NCBI GenBank assembly: GCA_934670115.1 | Contig: CAKUOV010000015.1 | Location: forward strand, 1 to 45,259 | DNA: 45,259 nt | DNA from: an uncultured Eggerthellaceae bacterium | GTDB taxonomy: Bacteria; Actinomycetota; Coriobacteriia; Coriobacteriales; Eggerthellaceae | Direction: 5' to 3' | Translations under genes and position numbers: made by a program | Shown: positions 1 to 8,789 of the stretch, piece after piece | How positions within the stretch are numbered: position 1 is the stretch's first letter | Layout of the letters: every line of letters begins with the position of its first letter | Notes under the pieces: generated by a model | Database searches by the model: none | What the model was told of the DNA's origin: nothing | Seen by the model: the letters and a program-made list of their open reading frames with translations, nothing else

Positions 1-42
1 AGCGGCTCCTGTTACTAAGCGGGGATAGTAAATAGCTCTTTG

Positions 43-76
43 CGAGGGAGGTCGAATGCGGTCTCCCTCGTTTTTT
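43..76 (+). terminator. Rho-independent terminator
   Basis: Eight-base perfect stem CGAGGGAG / CTCCCTCG with a 12-nt loop, followed by six T. It would end a plus-strand gene lying left of the window. Confidence 0.85.
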
Positions 77-149
77 CGAACCTTATCGTGTATGCCGTGA
101 TGTTTGAGCATAGCATCGTGCAGCGACCTGATAATCTTCACGATGAGAG

Positions 150-178
150 TTGACGTCTAATACCTTGCATTATATAGT
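150..178 (+). promoter_or_regulatory. sigma70-like promoter before the HxlR remnant
   Basis: TTGACG at 150-155 and TATAGT at 173-178 are separated by exactly 17 nt. Transcription would start near 185, inside the first codons of the HxlR-like reading frame. This suggests either that the promoter serves something else or that the original 5' end of that gene has been lost. Confidence 0.45.
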
Positions 179-457
179 GTGTGTAGCACAGTATATATCT
201 TGCGCGATCTCAACCTTAATGGCGTCATGCGATTCAAGGAGCTGCAACGCTCAATAGGCGGAATCACCCAAAAGGTGCTCACCACCAATCTACGCACCAT
301 GGAAGAGTCGGGTATTGTCCACCGTGAAGTGTTCGCCGAGGTCCCGCCGCGCGTCGAGTACTCTCTCACGGATTTGGGACAAACCCTCAAGCCCGTTTTA
401 GATGCCATGTGGGCTTGGGGGGAAAGCTACAAGAAGCGCCTTCGCGATCAGGAGTGA
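179..457 (+). pseudogene. HxlR-family transcriptional regulator, 5'-truncated
   Basis: The 92-residue frame matches the C-terminal three quarters of HxlR/MarR-like winged-helix regulators. It has the RFKELQRSIGGITQKVLT recognition-helix segment, then the wing with EVPPRVEYSLTDLG and a final VLDAMWAWGESY helix. Family members are usually 105-125 residues and start with a Cys-containing helix and a GGKWKLLIL-type strand; only the end of that strand (YILRDL) remains. The frame is open only from base 161 and no ATG with a Shine-Dalgarno sequence precedes it; the first possible start is GTG at 179. A good promoter sits on the 5' edge, so a shortened protein could still be made, but loss of helix 1 makes function doubtful. 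I call it a remnant. Confidence 0.6.
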
Positions 458-652
458 CTGCAGGTAGAAGGCGACAACCAAGACCAAGGTTACTGATGCG
501 GATTCCCGCATGCCCGTGACTACCCGACGGAGACTGTGTTTTCATCTCTGATGGCTGCATTGTAGCACGCGCGAATGCGCCCCAACATCGCCGTGGACTT
601 GGTGTGACTGGAATTCGTTCCCCGATGCATCCCTGTGTGCAATACTCGTTCG

Positions 653-687
653 GTTTCGAAACTTTAAAATAATGCGAATTTCGAAAC
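653..687. promoter_or_regulatory. paired TTTCGAAAC palindromes, possible operator
   Basis: GTTTCGAAAC (653-662, a perfect palindrome) and ATTTCGAAAC (678-687) lie 25 bp apart centre to centre in a short AT-rich stretch. The spacing puts both on nearly the same helix face. The rest of 458-750 holds only a small hairpin (ATGCGG/CCGCAT near 495-510) and no convincing gene. Confidence 0.3.
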
Positions 688-750
688 CAAGAAGAAGCGA
701 ATAATGGCTTGGGTGGACCGCAATCCGTTGTCCAATGCGATGGTTTTTAC

Positions 751-1431
751 TTACAAACTATGATTGAATGACGAAAATGGCTCCGAAGGAATTACCTCAT
801 AAGGTCCAACGACCACAAACAAATCCTCATTCCACGGCCCGCAAACAAGACGCTCCACGTAGTCAAGCGTTACAGGCTTTACCCGTTGCTCTAACCCAAG
901 CTCGTCGGCTATAAAGCGCGTACGGGCCATGAGCTCATCCGTATCGTAAAGGCCCGTGTCCAGATACGCCATGGTCCTGTAGTTTGCGTACATCATTCCG
1001 AAAATATCCGAGGCCGTTTCGCTGTCATACCTATCAACAAGACCGTTGTACTCTTCGATAATGTTATGGCCTTCGTCCATCCATCCGTCGGTAAAGTAGA
1101 TAGCACGATGGACGTTCCCGTACGCCGTGCGGGCTTTCTGGCTGCCGAATACAAGGGATATGCAGTCATCTACGCGAGGAACAGCAAGCTCAAAGTTGCC
1201 GCTTCTTAGCCCCTGAATCACATTACCGCAGTTGGCGTAGCCCAATATAACGCGATCAACGTCCCGAACCGCATCGATAGCCTCTTGCAACGTCTGCGCC
1301 ATCTTCTTGGGAACATTATGAAGTTGAGATTCGAGCCAAATAATGGGTCGATTTACGCCATGCTTTGCGCTCAGATATTCAATTTCCGTTCTTAACGTAT
1401 TGCATGCAATCATCACTTCGCGTTCAGCCAT
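751..1431 (-). CDS. DUF1638 domain protein
   Basis: A 226-residue cytoplasmic protein of the DUF1638 family (PF07796), recognised by the N-terminal IACNTLRTEIE segment, the VILGYANCGN motif near residue 67 and the YFTDGW segment near residue 113. Family members occur in methylotrophic anaerobes next to corrinoid-dependent methyltransferase genes; their reaction is not established. The start is ATG at 1431, six bases after a CGGAG ribosome-binding site; an in-frame TTG two codons upstream is less likely. It stands alone here. A truncated URO-D-type methyltransferase and a DUF3786 gene elsewhere in the window hint at a corrinoid context, but none is adjacent. Family assignment is fairly secure; function is unknown. 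Confidence 0.75.
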   Translation of the reverse strand: MAEREVMIACNTLRTEIEYLSAKHGVNRPIIWLESQLHNVPKKMAQTLQEAIDAVRDVDRVILGYANCGNVIQGLRSGNFELAVPRVDDCISLVFGSQKARTAYGNVHRAIYFTDGWMDEGHNIIEEYNGLVDRYDSETASDIFGMMYANYRTMAYLDTGLYDTDELMARTRFIADELGLEQRVKPVTLDYVERLVCGPWNEDLFVVVGPYEVIPSEPFSSFNHSL

Positions 1432-1516
1432 GTTCAACTCCGAGTTACGTATTGCGCCGCTGGTACAGAATAGCTAAATGGCAGGGCTAACGGGACGCCC
1501 TCTTGCGAGCTAGAGT

Positions 1517-2725
1517 CTAACGTTGGACGACGCGACGCCTTGCCGCGGCAACGCCAGCGGCAGCCGTGGCTGTTGCACCAGCGGCGCCCAGGGCGACTGC
1601 CAGTGCACCGTTGTCGCCCGTTGCGGGCATAGTGGCCTCGGCTGGCCGAGCGACCGCTGCGGCGTTGGCAGAAACGGGTTCCGCAGCCGGCTTTTCCGTT
1701 TCAGGCTGCGGGGCGGGCTCAGGCTTCACTTCCGGATCGGGCTTGACCTCGGGGTCTGGCTTCACTTCCGGATCCGGCTTGATCTCGGGGTCGGTCGTGT
1801 CGGTGCCGATTAGATACACGTTACTGCCAAAGACACAGCGGAGATAGTACTCGTGTCGCGTCACGAGAATGGTCCCCTCCCCGTTGTTGAAGTTGCTGAA
1901 GCCGGGGTCGGCAAATGCGCCAATGTGGGCCGTGTGGAACAAATTCAGGCTGTAGGAAATCAGGGGATCGGCGTCGCCGCCCGTAAAGACCAAGGTCGCC
2001 CTTTCGTGATTGTCGACGGAGGCCAGGCTGATCGAAACGTTTGCTTCTTTGGCGTCCTCGGTTTTGACAAGGGACTCAGTATCAGGGTCGATCCTGAAGA
2101 GGTGGACGCTTTCGTTACGCCAAAGGGTGAAGCCCTCGGGCGCGTCGGGGAAGTCGTACACGAACGCTTCGTCCTGAGTCAACGTGAAAGCAGGGGGTAG
2201 CTCCAAGTCGTAGTAATGATCGACGACGGTGGTGTTGACTACAATTTCGCCACCTCCCGGCACGTCGTTTGCACCGCGGGAGGTGGGTGCTGCGGCCGAG
2301 GCAGCGGCGGCAACCGCGGGCTCGGTCGCCGCCGCGGGCTCGGCGGCCGATTCGCCGGCGAGTGCGACGGGTTCTGCCGCAGGAGCAGCATCGGTGGCGG
2401 GGGCGGGCGTTGCCGCCGGTTCGGCTTCCGCTGCGGCAGGCGCGGCTGCATCGGAAGCGGCGGCTGGGGCGGCCGAAGTTTCTGCAGCTTGCCCCGCAAC
2501 GCCGGGATCACCTGGGCCCGCAACGGCCGGGGCAGCGGCATCTTGCGCTGCGGCAGGCTCGGGCGTTTCGGCCGCCAAAGCCGCACCGGGCAGCAGGAGC
2601 TGCCCCGCCATAAGGGCGCTCACTCCAAAGGTGGCAATTCTGGCGCCTGTTCGACGCTTCGCGCCGCGGATGAGCGAGCCGTTCCGTTCGTTCTGGGTTT
2701 GCGGTGCAACATGCTGTCTGTACAT
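1517..2725 (-). CDS. LPXTG-like cell-wall-anchored surface protein
   Basis: A 402-residue secreted protein. Residues 1-52 form a long signal peptide (KRR-rich start, hydrophobic core, cleavage after ALA). Residues 53-150 are almost only Ala, Pro, Glu and Ser, a low-complexity stalk. Residues 155-308 form the only folded-looking domain, with alternating hydrophobic strands and few cysteines; I do not recognise it. Residues 312-336 hold repeats of the six-residue unit PDPEVK, a typical wall-spanning spacer. The C-terminus has MPATGD (366-371), a hydrophobic stretch and an RRR tail, a variant of the LPXTG sortase signal with Met for Leu. ATG at 2725 follows AGGAG by six bases. It is monocistronic. 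Probably an adhesin-like or wall-associated protein; the ligand is unknown. Confidence 0.8.
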   Translation of the reverse strand: MYRQHVAPQTQNERNGSLIRGAKRRTGARIATFGVSALMAGQLLLPGAALAAETPEPAAAQDAAAPAVAGPGDPGVAGQAAETSAAPAAASDAAAPAAAEAEPAATPAPATDAAPAAEPVALAGESAAEPAAATEPAVAAAASAAAPTSRGANDVPGGGEIVVNTTVVDHYYDLELPPAFTLTQDEAFVYDFPDAPEGFTLWRNESVHLFRIDPDTESLVKTEDAKEANVSISLASVDNHERATLVFTGGDADPLISYSLNLFHTAHIGAFADPGFSNFNNGEGTILVTRHEYYLRCVFGSNVYLIGTDTTDPEIKPDPEVKPDPEVKPDPEVKPEPAPQPETEKPAAEPVSANAAAVARPAEATMPATGDNGALAVALGAAGATATAAAGVAAARRRVVQR

Positions 2726-2947
2726 AAGGCGCTCCTTGTTCGTAGGTCTATTCCCGTGGATCTACTTTGCGCCCGCCCGATTCGCCCAGGTTCGTACACG
2801 CGAACGCTCACGCGAGCCGGAAGATGGCGATGGCTAATTTTCTCACATTAGACACTTCGCGGGCAATGCCCTGCTGTCCAATTTTCGGAAGAAAGGACCT
2901 GCTGAGTTGGCATATGGGGAATGATAACAGCCAGCATCGTCTTTGCA

Positions 2948-4693
2948 TTAGAGAGCCCACGTTGCGCTTTCGCTCTGCAGCTCCAACATGCGGCGGTATT
3001 TTCCTTCGGGCCTCTCGCGCAGCTCGGCTGGGCTTCCCTGCTCCGCCACGCGGCCACCTTCGAGCACCACAATCTTATCTGCATTGTCAACGGTGCGCAT
3101 GCGATGCGCAATAACAAGGACCGTCTTATCTTGAAGCAGCTCGGAAAGAGCAGCTTGCACTTGCGTCTCGTTTTCCACGTCAAGCGAAGCCGTGGCTTCA
3201 TCAAGCAACACGATTGGGGCGTCTTTCAGCAAGGCGCGCGCAATCGAGATGCGCTGGCGCTCGCCGCCGGAGAGTCTGCTGCCGTTTTCCCCGATCATCG
3301 TGTCGTAACCGTTGGACAAACGCTCCACGAACTCGTCGCAATGCGCCGCCTTCGCCGCAGCAAGAACCTCTTCATCCGTAGCGTCCTTCTTCCCCAGGCG
3401 AATGTTCTCGCGCACCGTGTCATCGAAGAGCACCACATCCTGGAACACCTCAGAAAACGCAGAAAGCAGCGTTTCTGGATCGATGGTTGAGACATTGACA
3501 CCGCCCACGAAGACTGCGCCGGAGCTTACATCCCAAAAACGTGAAGCGAGCTTGACAGCTGTGCTCTTTCCTGAACCAGATGCGCCCACAAGCGCCGTCA
3601 CCTGCCCTTCTTGCGCTTTGAACGACACGCCATCCAAGACATCCTCGCCGTTAGCATACGCGAAACCCACGTCGTCGAAAACCACGTCATAGCCCTGGGG
3701 CGCAAACGAAGTGCTACCTGTTTGGATTGCCTCGTTCTCAATGGCGCGCATACGTTCCAGGCTCAAGCTCATGTCCATTAGCTCGGCGATAGCTTGTAAG
3801 ATAACGTTGATGGGATCGTAAACCCTTGTCACTGCCAACAGGTACACGAAAAACACGAGGAAGTCGACTTGTCCCGCCACGAGCAGCATCGTCCCCACCA
3901 CGATGACGGAAGCGATTCCCAGACGCAAAAATCCTTGGGCGGAGCATACGGCTACACCCATAGCCAGCTCGGCACCAATCTTCTCTCGCTCGAAACAATC
4001 GATGCAGCGGTCAAGCTCGCCTTGGAATGCGCCGACCTTGTTGAGCGAGCGTATCTCACGATGACACTCAAGGTATTCCTGCAGCCCATCGGCGAATGAA
4101 AGGGACGCCGCGTTCTTCTTCGCAGTATGCGACTTCTGGATGCGCGCGGTCAAAAGCAACGCTACGAGTGCCACGGGGATGGGCCAGAGCGCAGATGCCG
4201 CCGGCCTCCAGTCGAACGCGAACATCATGACGGCGAACACCAGCGTTGAAGCGCCCATGCCGAAAATCTGCGGCATAGTGTGCGAGAAAAGACGTTCCTG
4301 ATCAGAGCAGTCCTTCATGATAACGCTTGTCAAGTCGGCTAAATCGCGCTTTCCGAAAAACGAGAGCGGAAGCAGTCGTAAACGCTCCGCGATGGCGATG
4401 CGCTTGCGGGCGCTTTCTTGATACACTACCGTGTACGTCCCCCGATATTCCCACATTTGCGTGACAAACATCACGGCAAGTGCGGCTACAATGCCCCCAG
4501 CATAGAGTGCTATGTCGGGCAGACCGGCAGAAGGGTCACCAAGATACCTAATAAAATCGCTTGCCACAAAGTACAGCACCACGATGGGCAACATCAGCAT
4601 CAAGTTCGCCAGCGCACAGAGTCCGGCGCCGCGTATGAAATCCTTCATGCCTTGGTCGGTTAAGACGAAAGCGTCTTGAATCCTACGCCGCAC
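2948..4693 (-). CDS. ABC half-transporter, IrtB/YbtQ-like (first module)
   Basis: A 581-residue fused permease-ATPase. The N-terminal half has about six membrane helices; the C-terminal half is a complete nucleotide-binding domain with Walker A GASGSGKST (about residue 370), signature LSGGERQRISIARALL (about 470) and Walker B followed by DEATASLDVENE. That last motif and the pairing with an ATAFADPENE partner are typical of the IrtAB/YbtPQ group, which imports or processes metal-siderophore complexes despite an exporter fold. I chose GTG at 4693 because a GGGGGTGAT ribosome-binding site lies four bases before it. It overlaps the end of the upstream half-transporter by 11 bases, implying coupled translation and a heterodimer. 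It is last in the ECF operon. A longer frame upstream lacks support. Confidence 0.85.
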   Translation of the reverse strand: MRRRIQDAFVLTDQGMKDFIRGAGLCALANLMLMLPIVVLYFVASDFIRYLGDPSAGLPDIALYAGGIVAALAVMFVTQMWEYRGTYTVVYQESARKRIAIAERLRLLPLSFFGKRDLADLTSVIMKDCSDQERLFSHTMPQIFGMGASTLVFAVMMFAFDWRPAASALWPIPVALVALLLTARIQKSHTAKKNAASLSFADGLQEYLECHREIRSLNKVGAFQGELDRCIDCFEREKIGAELAMGVAVCSAQGFLRLGIASVIVVGTMLLVAGQVDFLVFFVYLLAVTRVYDPINVILQAIAELMDMSLSLERMRAIENEAIQTGSTSFAPQGYDVVFDDVGFAYANGEDVLDGVSFKAQEGQVTALVGASGSGKSTAVKLASRFWDVSSGAVFVGGVNVSTIDPETLLSAFSEVFQDVVLFDDTVRENIRLGKKDATDEEVLAAAKAAHCDEFVERLSNGYDTMIGENGSRLSGGERQRISIARALLKDAPIVLLDEATASLDVENETQVQAALSELLQDKTVLVIAHRMRTVDNADKIVVLEGGRVAEQGSPAELRERPEGKYRRMLELQSESATWAL

Positions 4694-6551
4694 GGTTATC
4701 ACCCCCTTCGATTCTCCACGTCGCGCTCGTTCGGTAATCTTGCCACATGCGCGCATACAGCCCGCTCTGCGCAACAAGTTCTTCGTGAGTACCTTGCTCC
4801 ACAACAGAACCCCTATCAATGACAAAAATGCGATTCGCATTCGCGACGGTGAACAGGCGGTGCGCAATCATAAGCACTGTCTTGTCTTTGCAAAGCGTCG
4901 CAAGAGCGGCCTGAATCAACGCTTCGTTTTCGGGGTCGGCGAACGCCGTTGCCTCATCGAGAACCACGATGGGGGCGTCTTTCAGAATGGCACGTGCAAG
5001 CGCGATGCGCTGACGCTCTCCCCCGGAAAGGTACACGCCCGCTTTTCCCACCACGGTATTCACCCCATCAGGGAATTTGGCGATGATGTCGTCGCACTGG
5101 GCCGCATGGAGCGCCGCAAGTACTTCAGCATCACTCGCATCAGGACGACCTGCGCGCACGTTATCGGCCAAGCTCCGCTTGAACAGCCGATCGTCTTGGA
5201 ACACGAAGGAAACGGTATCCATCAGCTCCTTGGCAGGAATGCAACGCACATCCGCCCCACCTACAAGAACGGTACCCTCATCTGCATCCCAGAAGCGCGG
5301 GACAAGCGACGCAAGCGTAGACTTGCCACCGCCCGACGGCCCGACAAGAGCCACCGTCGCTCCAGCGGGAACGGAAAGCGATACATTGCGAAGCGCCGGT
5401 TCGTTGGAGCCTGGATACGAGAAGCTCACGCCCGCAAGCTCGATGCTTGCTTTCTTCGGATGAAGCGCCCTTGCGGGCTCTACCTCAACGATGGGAGCGA
5501 CCTCCATAACCGTGCTCATCCGTCGCAGCGCGTCTTCTGCAATCATAACGGCCTCCGACGAATACATGACCTTCGACATCATCGTTGTGGTCATTGCCGA
5601 GAAGAACGCATAGAACAAAAAGTCAATTAGAAAAGCGGGGAAATCAGGTGCGCCAGCTGCAAGCGCAATGCCCGCAGGTACAAGCACCGCGAAAGTCGAG
5701 TTAATAGCAACCAGTTGCACGACCTGGGGCCGCCGGCAATACTCGGTATAGTTCGTTGCCATGTCGCGATAGTCGATGATTGCCTCGTGGAATGCCTTGA
5801 ACGAAAACACCGTCTGCTGGAATACCTTTACCACGGGTATGCCACGAACGTATTCAGTTGCTGCAGCGCTCATGCGCATAAGGGCCGCCTGGTAAAGCTC
5901 CATGAAATGGCGGCCACCTTTCGCGTCCTCGCGGCCCATCATCCACCACATTGCGGCGAAGGAAACGACAATGGGAACGAGGCACAGAAGTCCCATTCTC
6001 CAATCAAACAGGAACGCTACGACAAAGAAGATCACCGGAGTGGCAAAAGAGCCAACGAAATCGGGCAGCTTGTGAGCAATGAGATCTTCGGTCTGGCCAG
6101 CGCATCCGTCGATTACACGACGTATCTCCCCCGATGAGTGTGCGCTGAAATACCCTATCGGGATTCGCGCAACGTGACGCACCATCGTCTTGCGCATGTT
6201 TGCTGCAATGCGAAAGGCTGCCAAATGCGAGGCCATGAGCGCACCGAAATACACGATGATGCCCAACAAGGCGAACACCACGGCAAGCACAGCCCACATC
6301 GCAGCCGATGATGCTTCGTCCCAGTTCGGATACACCGAAATCAAGTCACGGACCACAAACCACACGCACACAAGGGGCATCACCGTGAGCACAGCGTTCA
6401 ACACCGAAAGACCGCATGCCGCATATGCCAAGGCTCGTCGCTTGCCGGCGAATCCCAAAAGCTCGAGAATCGCGTGCTTCTTCTTAGTGGGGCGCTTTTC
6501 CCCCTTGCATTTTTCTTCCCCATCTGCTGGGGCGCCTTCTTCCCAGATCAT
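4683..6551 (-). CDS. ABC half-transporter, IrtA/YbtP-like (first module)
   Basis: A 622-residue ABC permease-ATPase with a charged Lys-rich N-terminus, about six membrane helices, Walker A GPSGGGKST (about residue 402), signature LSGGERQRIALARAIL (about 507) and DEATAFADPENE after Walker B. The triple-glycine Walker A and the ATAFADPENE box mark the IrtA/YbtP side of siderophore-type heterodimers. There is no N-terminal FAD-binding siderophore-interacting domain of the mycobacterial IrtA kind. ATG at 6551 follows AGGTAACTAGGG. It lies 27 bases after the S component and overlaps the partner half-transporter. It probably moves a metal chelate or tetrapyrrole; the substrate cannot be read from sequence. 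Confidence 0.85.
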   Translation of the reverse strand: MIWEEGAPADGEEKCKGEKRPTKKKHAILELLGFAGKRRALAYAACGLSVLNAVLTVMPLVCVWFVVRDLISVYPNWDEASSAAMWAVLAVVFALLGIIVYFGALMASHLAAFRIAANMRKTMVRHVARIPIGYFSAHSSGEIRRVIDGCAGQTEDLIAHKLPDFVGSFATPVIFFVVAFLFDWRMGLLCLVPIVVSFAAMWWMMGREDAKGGRHFMELYQAALMRMSAAATEYVRGIPVVKVFQQTVFSFKAFHEAIIDYRDMATNYTEYCRRPQVVQLVAINSTFAVLVPAGIALAAGAPDFPAFLIDFLFYAFFSAMTTTMMSKVMYSSEAVMIAEDALRRMSTVMEVAPIVEVEPARALHPKKASIELAGVSFSYPGSNEPALRNVSLSVPAGATVALVGPSGGGKSTLASLVPRFWDADEGTVLVGGADVRCIPAKELMDTVSFVFQDDRLFKRSLADNVRAGRPDASDAEVLAALHAAQCDDIIAKFPDGVNTVVGKAGVYLSGGERQRIALARAILKDAPIVVLDEATAFADPENEALIQAALATLCKDKTVLMIAHRLFTVANANRIFVIDRGSVVEQGTHEELVAQSGLYARMWQDYRTSATWRIEGGDNRAA

Positions 6552-6578
6552 TGCCCTAGTTACCTCCCGGCCGAAAAC

Positions 6579-7202
6579 CTACATGCCAAGCTTGGCAAAG
6601 TGCTTCGAGAATACCTTGGTCCCAATGAAGCCGCCAACAAGGCTGCCAGCGATGGTGGCAACGCCGGTCACAACGCCCATTGGGCTTAGGATCGAGTTAA
6701 CGAGCGTTTGGCCGTATTCAAGGGTCATGCCAGCCTGAACGCACATCTCGGCGTAAGCCTCGCCCATCATAAGGATGAGTGAGATCTGCCCCAGCCAGAA
6801 GCAGAACGTAAACGCAGCAAAAGCGCAGATAAGCTTCGTTTTCGTGCGTTTTTGCGGGTCGCCCGCAATAAGGTCAGCCACAATGCCGCCAACGACGATG
6901 CCAACAGGCCCGCTCCAAAACATACCCATCAGAAGGCCGACTGCGCCAACGATGACGCCCATGATGGCAATCGCGCCGCGCTTTGGCACGCGATAAGCCA
7001 GGTACATGAATACGGTTCCAGCGAACAACGCGCCCACCGTGTGGGTGAACCAACACAAGTTGGCATTCGCGCTGAAAATGATTGAGAATACCATGAACAC
7101 CAGGAACAAAAGGATGCCGAACACGGCGATGAAGACGAAATCCTTCGGGTTCAAGCCAGCGCGCTCTTTTGCGGCAGAACCGATTGTTGCTTTACTTACC
7201 AT
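6579..7202 (-). CDS. MptD/Trep_Strep-family ECF transporter S component
   Basis: A 207-residue, very hydrophobic membrane protein with about five to six helices. It matches the MptD (Trep_Strep, PF09605) family of ECF substrate-binding proteins: an FVFIAVFGILLF first helix, a conserved GxVFMYLAYRVPKRGA loop near residue 65, a GMFWSGPVG turn, and a C-terminal GGFIGTKVFSKHFAKLG. S components give the ECF importer its specificity and dock on the T and A subunits encoded just upstream. ATG at 7202 lies 21 bases after the ATPase gene. Members of this family usually sit with IrtAB-like ABC pairs and are suspected to handle iron, haem or metallophores; that role is inference from context. Confidence 0.85.
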   Translation of the reverse strand: MVSKATIGSAAKERAGLNPKDFVFIAVFGILLFLVFMVFSIIFSANANLCWFTHTVGALFAGTVFMYLAYRVPKRGAIAIMGVIVGAVGLLMGMFWSGPVGIVVGGIVADLIAGDPQKRTKTKLICAFAAFTFCFWLGQISLILMMGEAYAEMCVQAGMTLEYGQTLVNSILSPMGVVTGVATIAGSLVGGFIGTKVFSKHFAKLGM

Positions 7203-7223
7203 TGTGAAGCCTTTCTCTTGTTA

Positions 7224-8789
7224 TTACATTTCCGCAAACCCGAAATTGAGTTTCAACTTCGGAAGTGTTGCCTCGTTTAAGGGGAAGCGCTCGGCGATGC
7301 GCCCGTCTTCAACCAGAGCTATTTCATCGCATGCCGAGCAAAGGAACTCATAGTCGTGCGAGATAACGCAGACACCGATACCCGCAGCGCGCATGCGCGC
7401 AATCTGGGCGTCTATTCGCCGCATGTTGCGATAATCCAAACCACTCGTGGGCTCGTCAAGAATCATCGCGCGGGCACTTGAGAGCAAGCCGGCGGCAATG
7501 GAGAGCCGCTGGCGCTCTCCACCCGAAAGGGAGAGCGGATGCCTGTCGGCCAGGCCTTCAAGGGCAAGCGCCGCCTTCATTTTTGCAATCCTGTCCTTAT
7601 CGCCCAGACCTTCTTCTGCGCAATCTGGACAGCACGCACTCGCAAGCTCATCGTCAACCGTGCTGCTGAACAGCTGGTATCCCGGCTCTTGCATAACCAG
7701 GTATACACGCCCCGCTCGTTTCTTTGCGCGAAGAGGCACGTTGTCAACCTCAATTGCCCCTGCCTTTTCCTTGAGAAGGCCGGCCATGCAACGAGCGAGC
7801 GTCGTTTTCCCGGCACCGTTACGCCCAACGATTCCAACGGCACAACCCGGGACAAGATCGAAATCAAGCCCATCCAAGACCGCAGGCGTACCGCGGTAGC
7901 CAACAACCACGCCGCTCATACGTACAACGGGCTTCTCGCAAGAAGGCAAGACGGAGGCGGTCGAATCGGACGCATCGCTCAAAGACCGCATTGTCACAAC
8001 CGAATCGATTTCCGAGAGAGAGGCGGCGCGCAGTCCCATATCGCTTCTCGTTTCGAACGGCAGTGCAAGAAATTCTCCCGCCGTCCAGTCCCCCATGACT
8101 TCGCCATCATCTAAAACCACGTAGCGGTCTGCGATGCCGTCAAGCCACCATAGACGATGCTCGGAGATAAGCACGGTCTTCCCCTGACTCTTCAGAAGCG
8201 CAACCGTTCGCGCAAGATTTCGCATCGCGTGCACATCGAGCGACGCGGTCGGTTCATCAAGCACGAAGATATCAGGATGCACCGCATAGACCGACGCCAA
8301 GATGACCGACTGCTTCTGCCCACCAGAAAGCGCCTCGGTGTCGTGCCCGAGCAGGCGCTCGATACCAAGGGCGGCCGCTGCCTGAGCCACGCGTTCGACC
8401 ATCTCCTTGCGATCAATGCCGAAGTTCTCGCATCCAAAGGCAATTTCTGAAGTCACGTCAAGGTTGACGAACTGGCTACGTGGATTCTGGAACACCGACC
8501 CAACATGCGCGGAAAGCTCGCCCATCGTCCATGCGGAAACAGGCTTTCCCGCAACACGCACCTCCCCTTGAAGATCCCCTTCATACATAAGCGGGATAAG
8601 CGCGTTGACAAGGCGCGTAAGCGTTGTCTTGCCACATCCGGACTGCCCGGTCACAACAACGCATTGACCGCAAGGGATCTTGAGCGAAATGCCACGAAGC
8701 GACGGACGGGAAGCGCCCTTGTAGCAAAACGTGCAGCCGTCAAATTCGATGGCATAGGGCGAAGCTTCCGCCGGAATGACGTTTTCCAT
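7224..8789 (-). CDS. ECF transporter ATPase, two ABC domains in one chain
   Basis: A 521-residue protein with two complete nucleotide-binding domains in tandem. The first has Walker A GQSGCGKTT and signature ALSGGQKQS; the second has GRNGAGKTT and SLSGGERQRLS. This is the fused A-A' arrangement of group II ECF transporters and powers uptake through the neighbouring T and S subunits. I place the start at ATG 8789, eight bases after GGGGGTG and sharing one base with the TGA of the T-component gene (TGATG), so translation is coupled. A longer frame reaching 8855 lies inside the T-component gene and lacks its own ribosome-binding site. Confidence 0.88.
   Translation of the reverse strand: MENVIPAEASPYAIEFDGCTFCYKGASRPSLRGISLKIPCGQCVVVTGQSGCGKTTLTRLVNALIPLMYEGDLQGEVRVAGKPVSAWTMGELSAHVGSVFQNPRSQFVNLDVTSEIAFGCENFGIDRKEMVERVAQAAAALGIERLLGHDTEALSGGQKQSVILASVYAVHPDIFVLDEPTASLDVHAMRNLARTVALLKSQGKTVLISEHRLWWLDGIADRYVVLDDGEVMGDWTAGEFLALPFETRSDMGLRAASLSEIDSVVTMRSLSDASDSTASVLPSCEKPVVRMSGVVVGYRGTPAVLDGLDFDLVPGCAVGIVGRNGAGKTTLARCMAGLLKEKAGAIEVDNVPLRAKKRAGRVYLVMQEPGYQLFSSTVDDELASACCPDCAEEGLGDKDRIAKMKAALALEGLADRHPLSLSGGERQRLSIAAGLLSSARAMILDEPTSGLDYRNMRRIDAQIARMRAAGIGVCVISHDYEFLCSACDEIALVEDGRIAERFPLNEATLPKLKLNFGFAEM

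Noticed and set aside
704..763. 19-codon plus-strand frame MAWVDRN...
   Set aside because: Too short, weak ribosome-binding site, overlaps the end of the DUF1638 gene.
1720..1800. Short direct repeats that look like a tandem repeat locus
   Set aside because: They encode the PDPEVK spacer units of the surface protein and are explained by coding; not a CRISPR array.
2216..2851. Long plus-strand frames opposite the surface-protein gene
   Set aside because: They arise from the Ala/Pro-rich GC-biased codons on the minus strand; no ribosome-binding site, no family features.
4694..4867. Longer N-terminus for the first IrtB-like gene
   Set aside because: The extension lies inside the upstream gene and lacks a start signal; the GGGGGTGAT site before GTG 4693 fixes the start.
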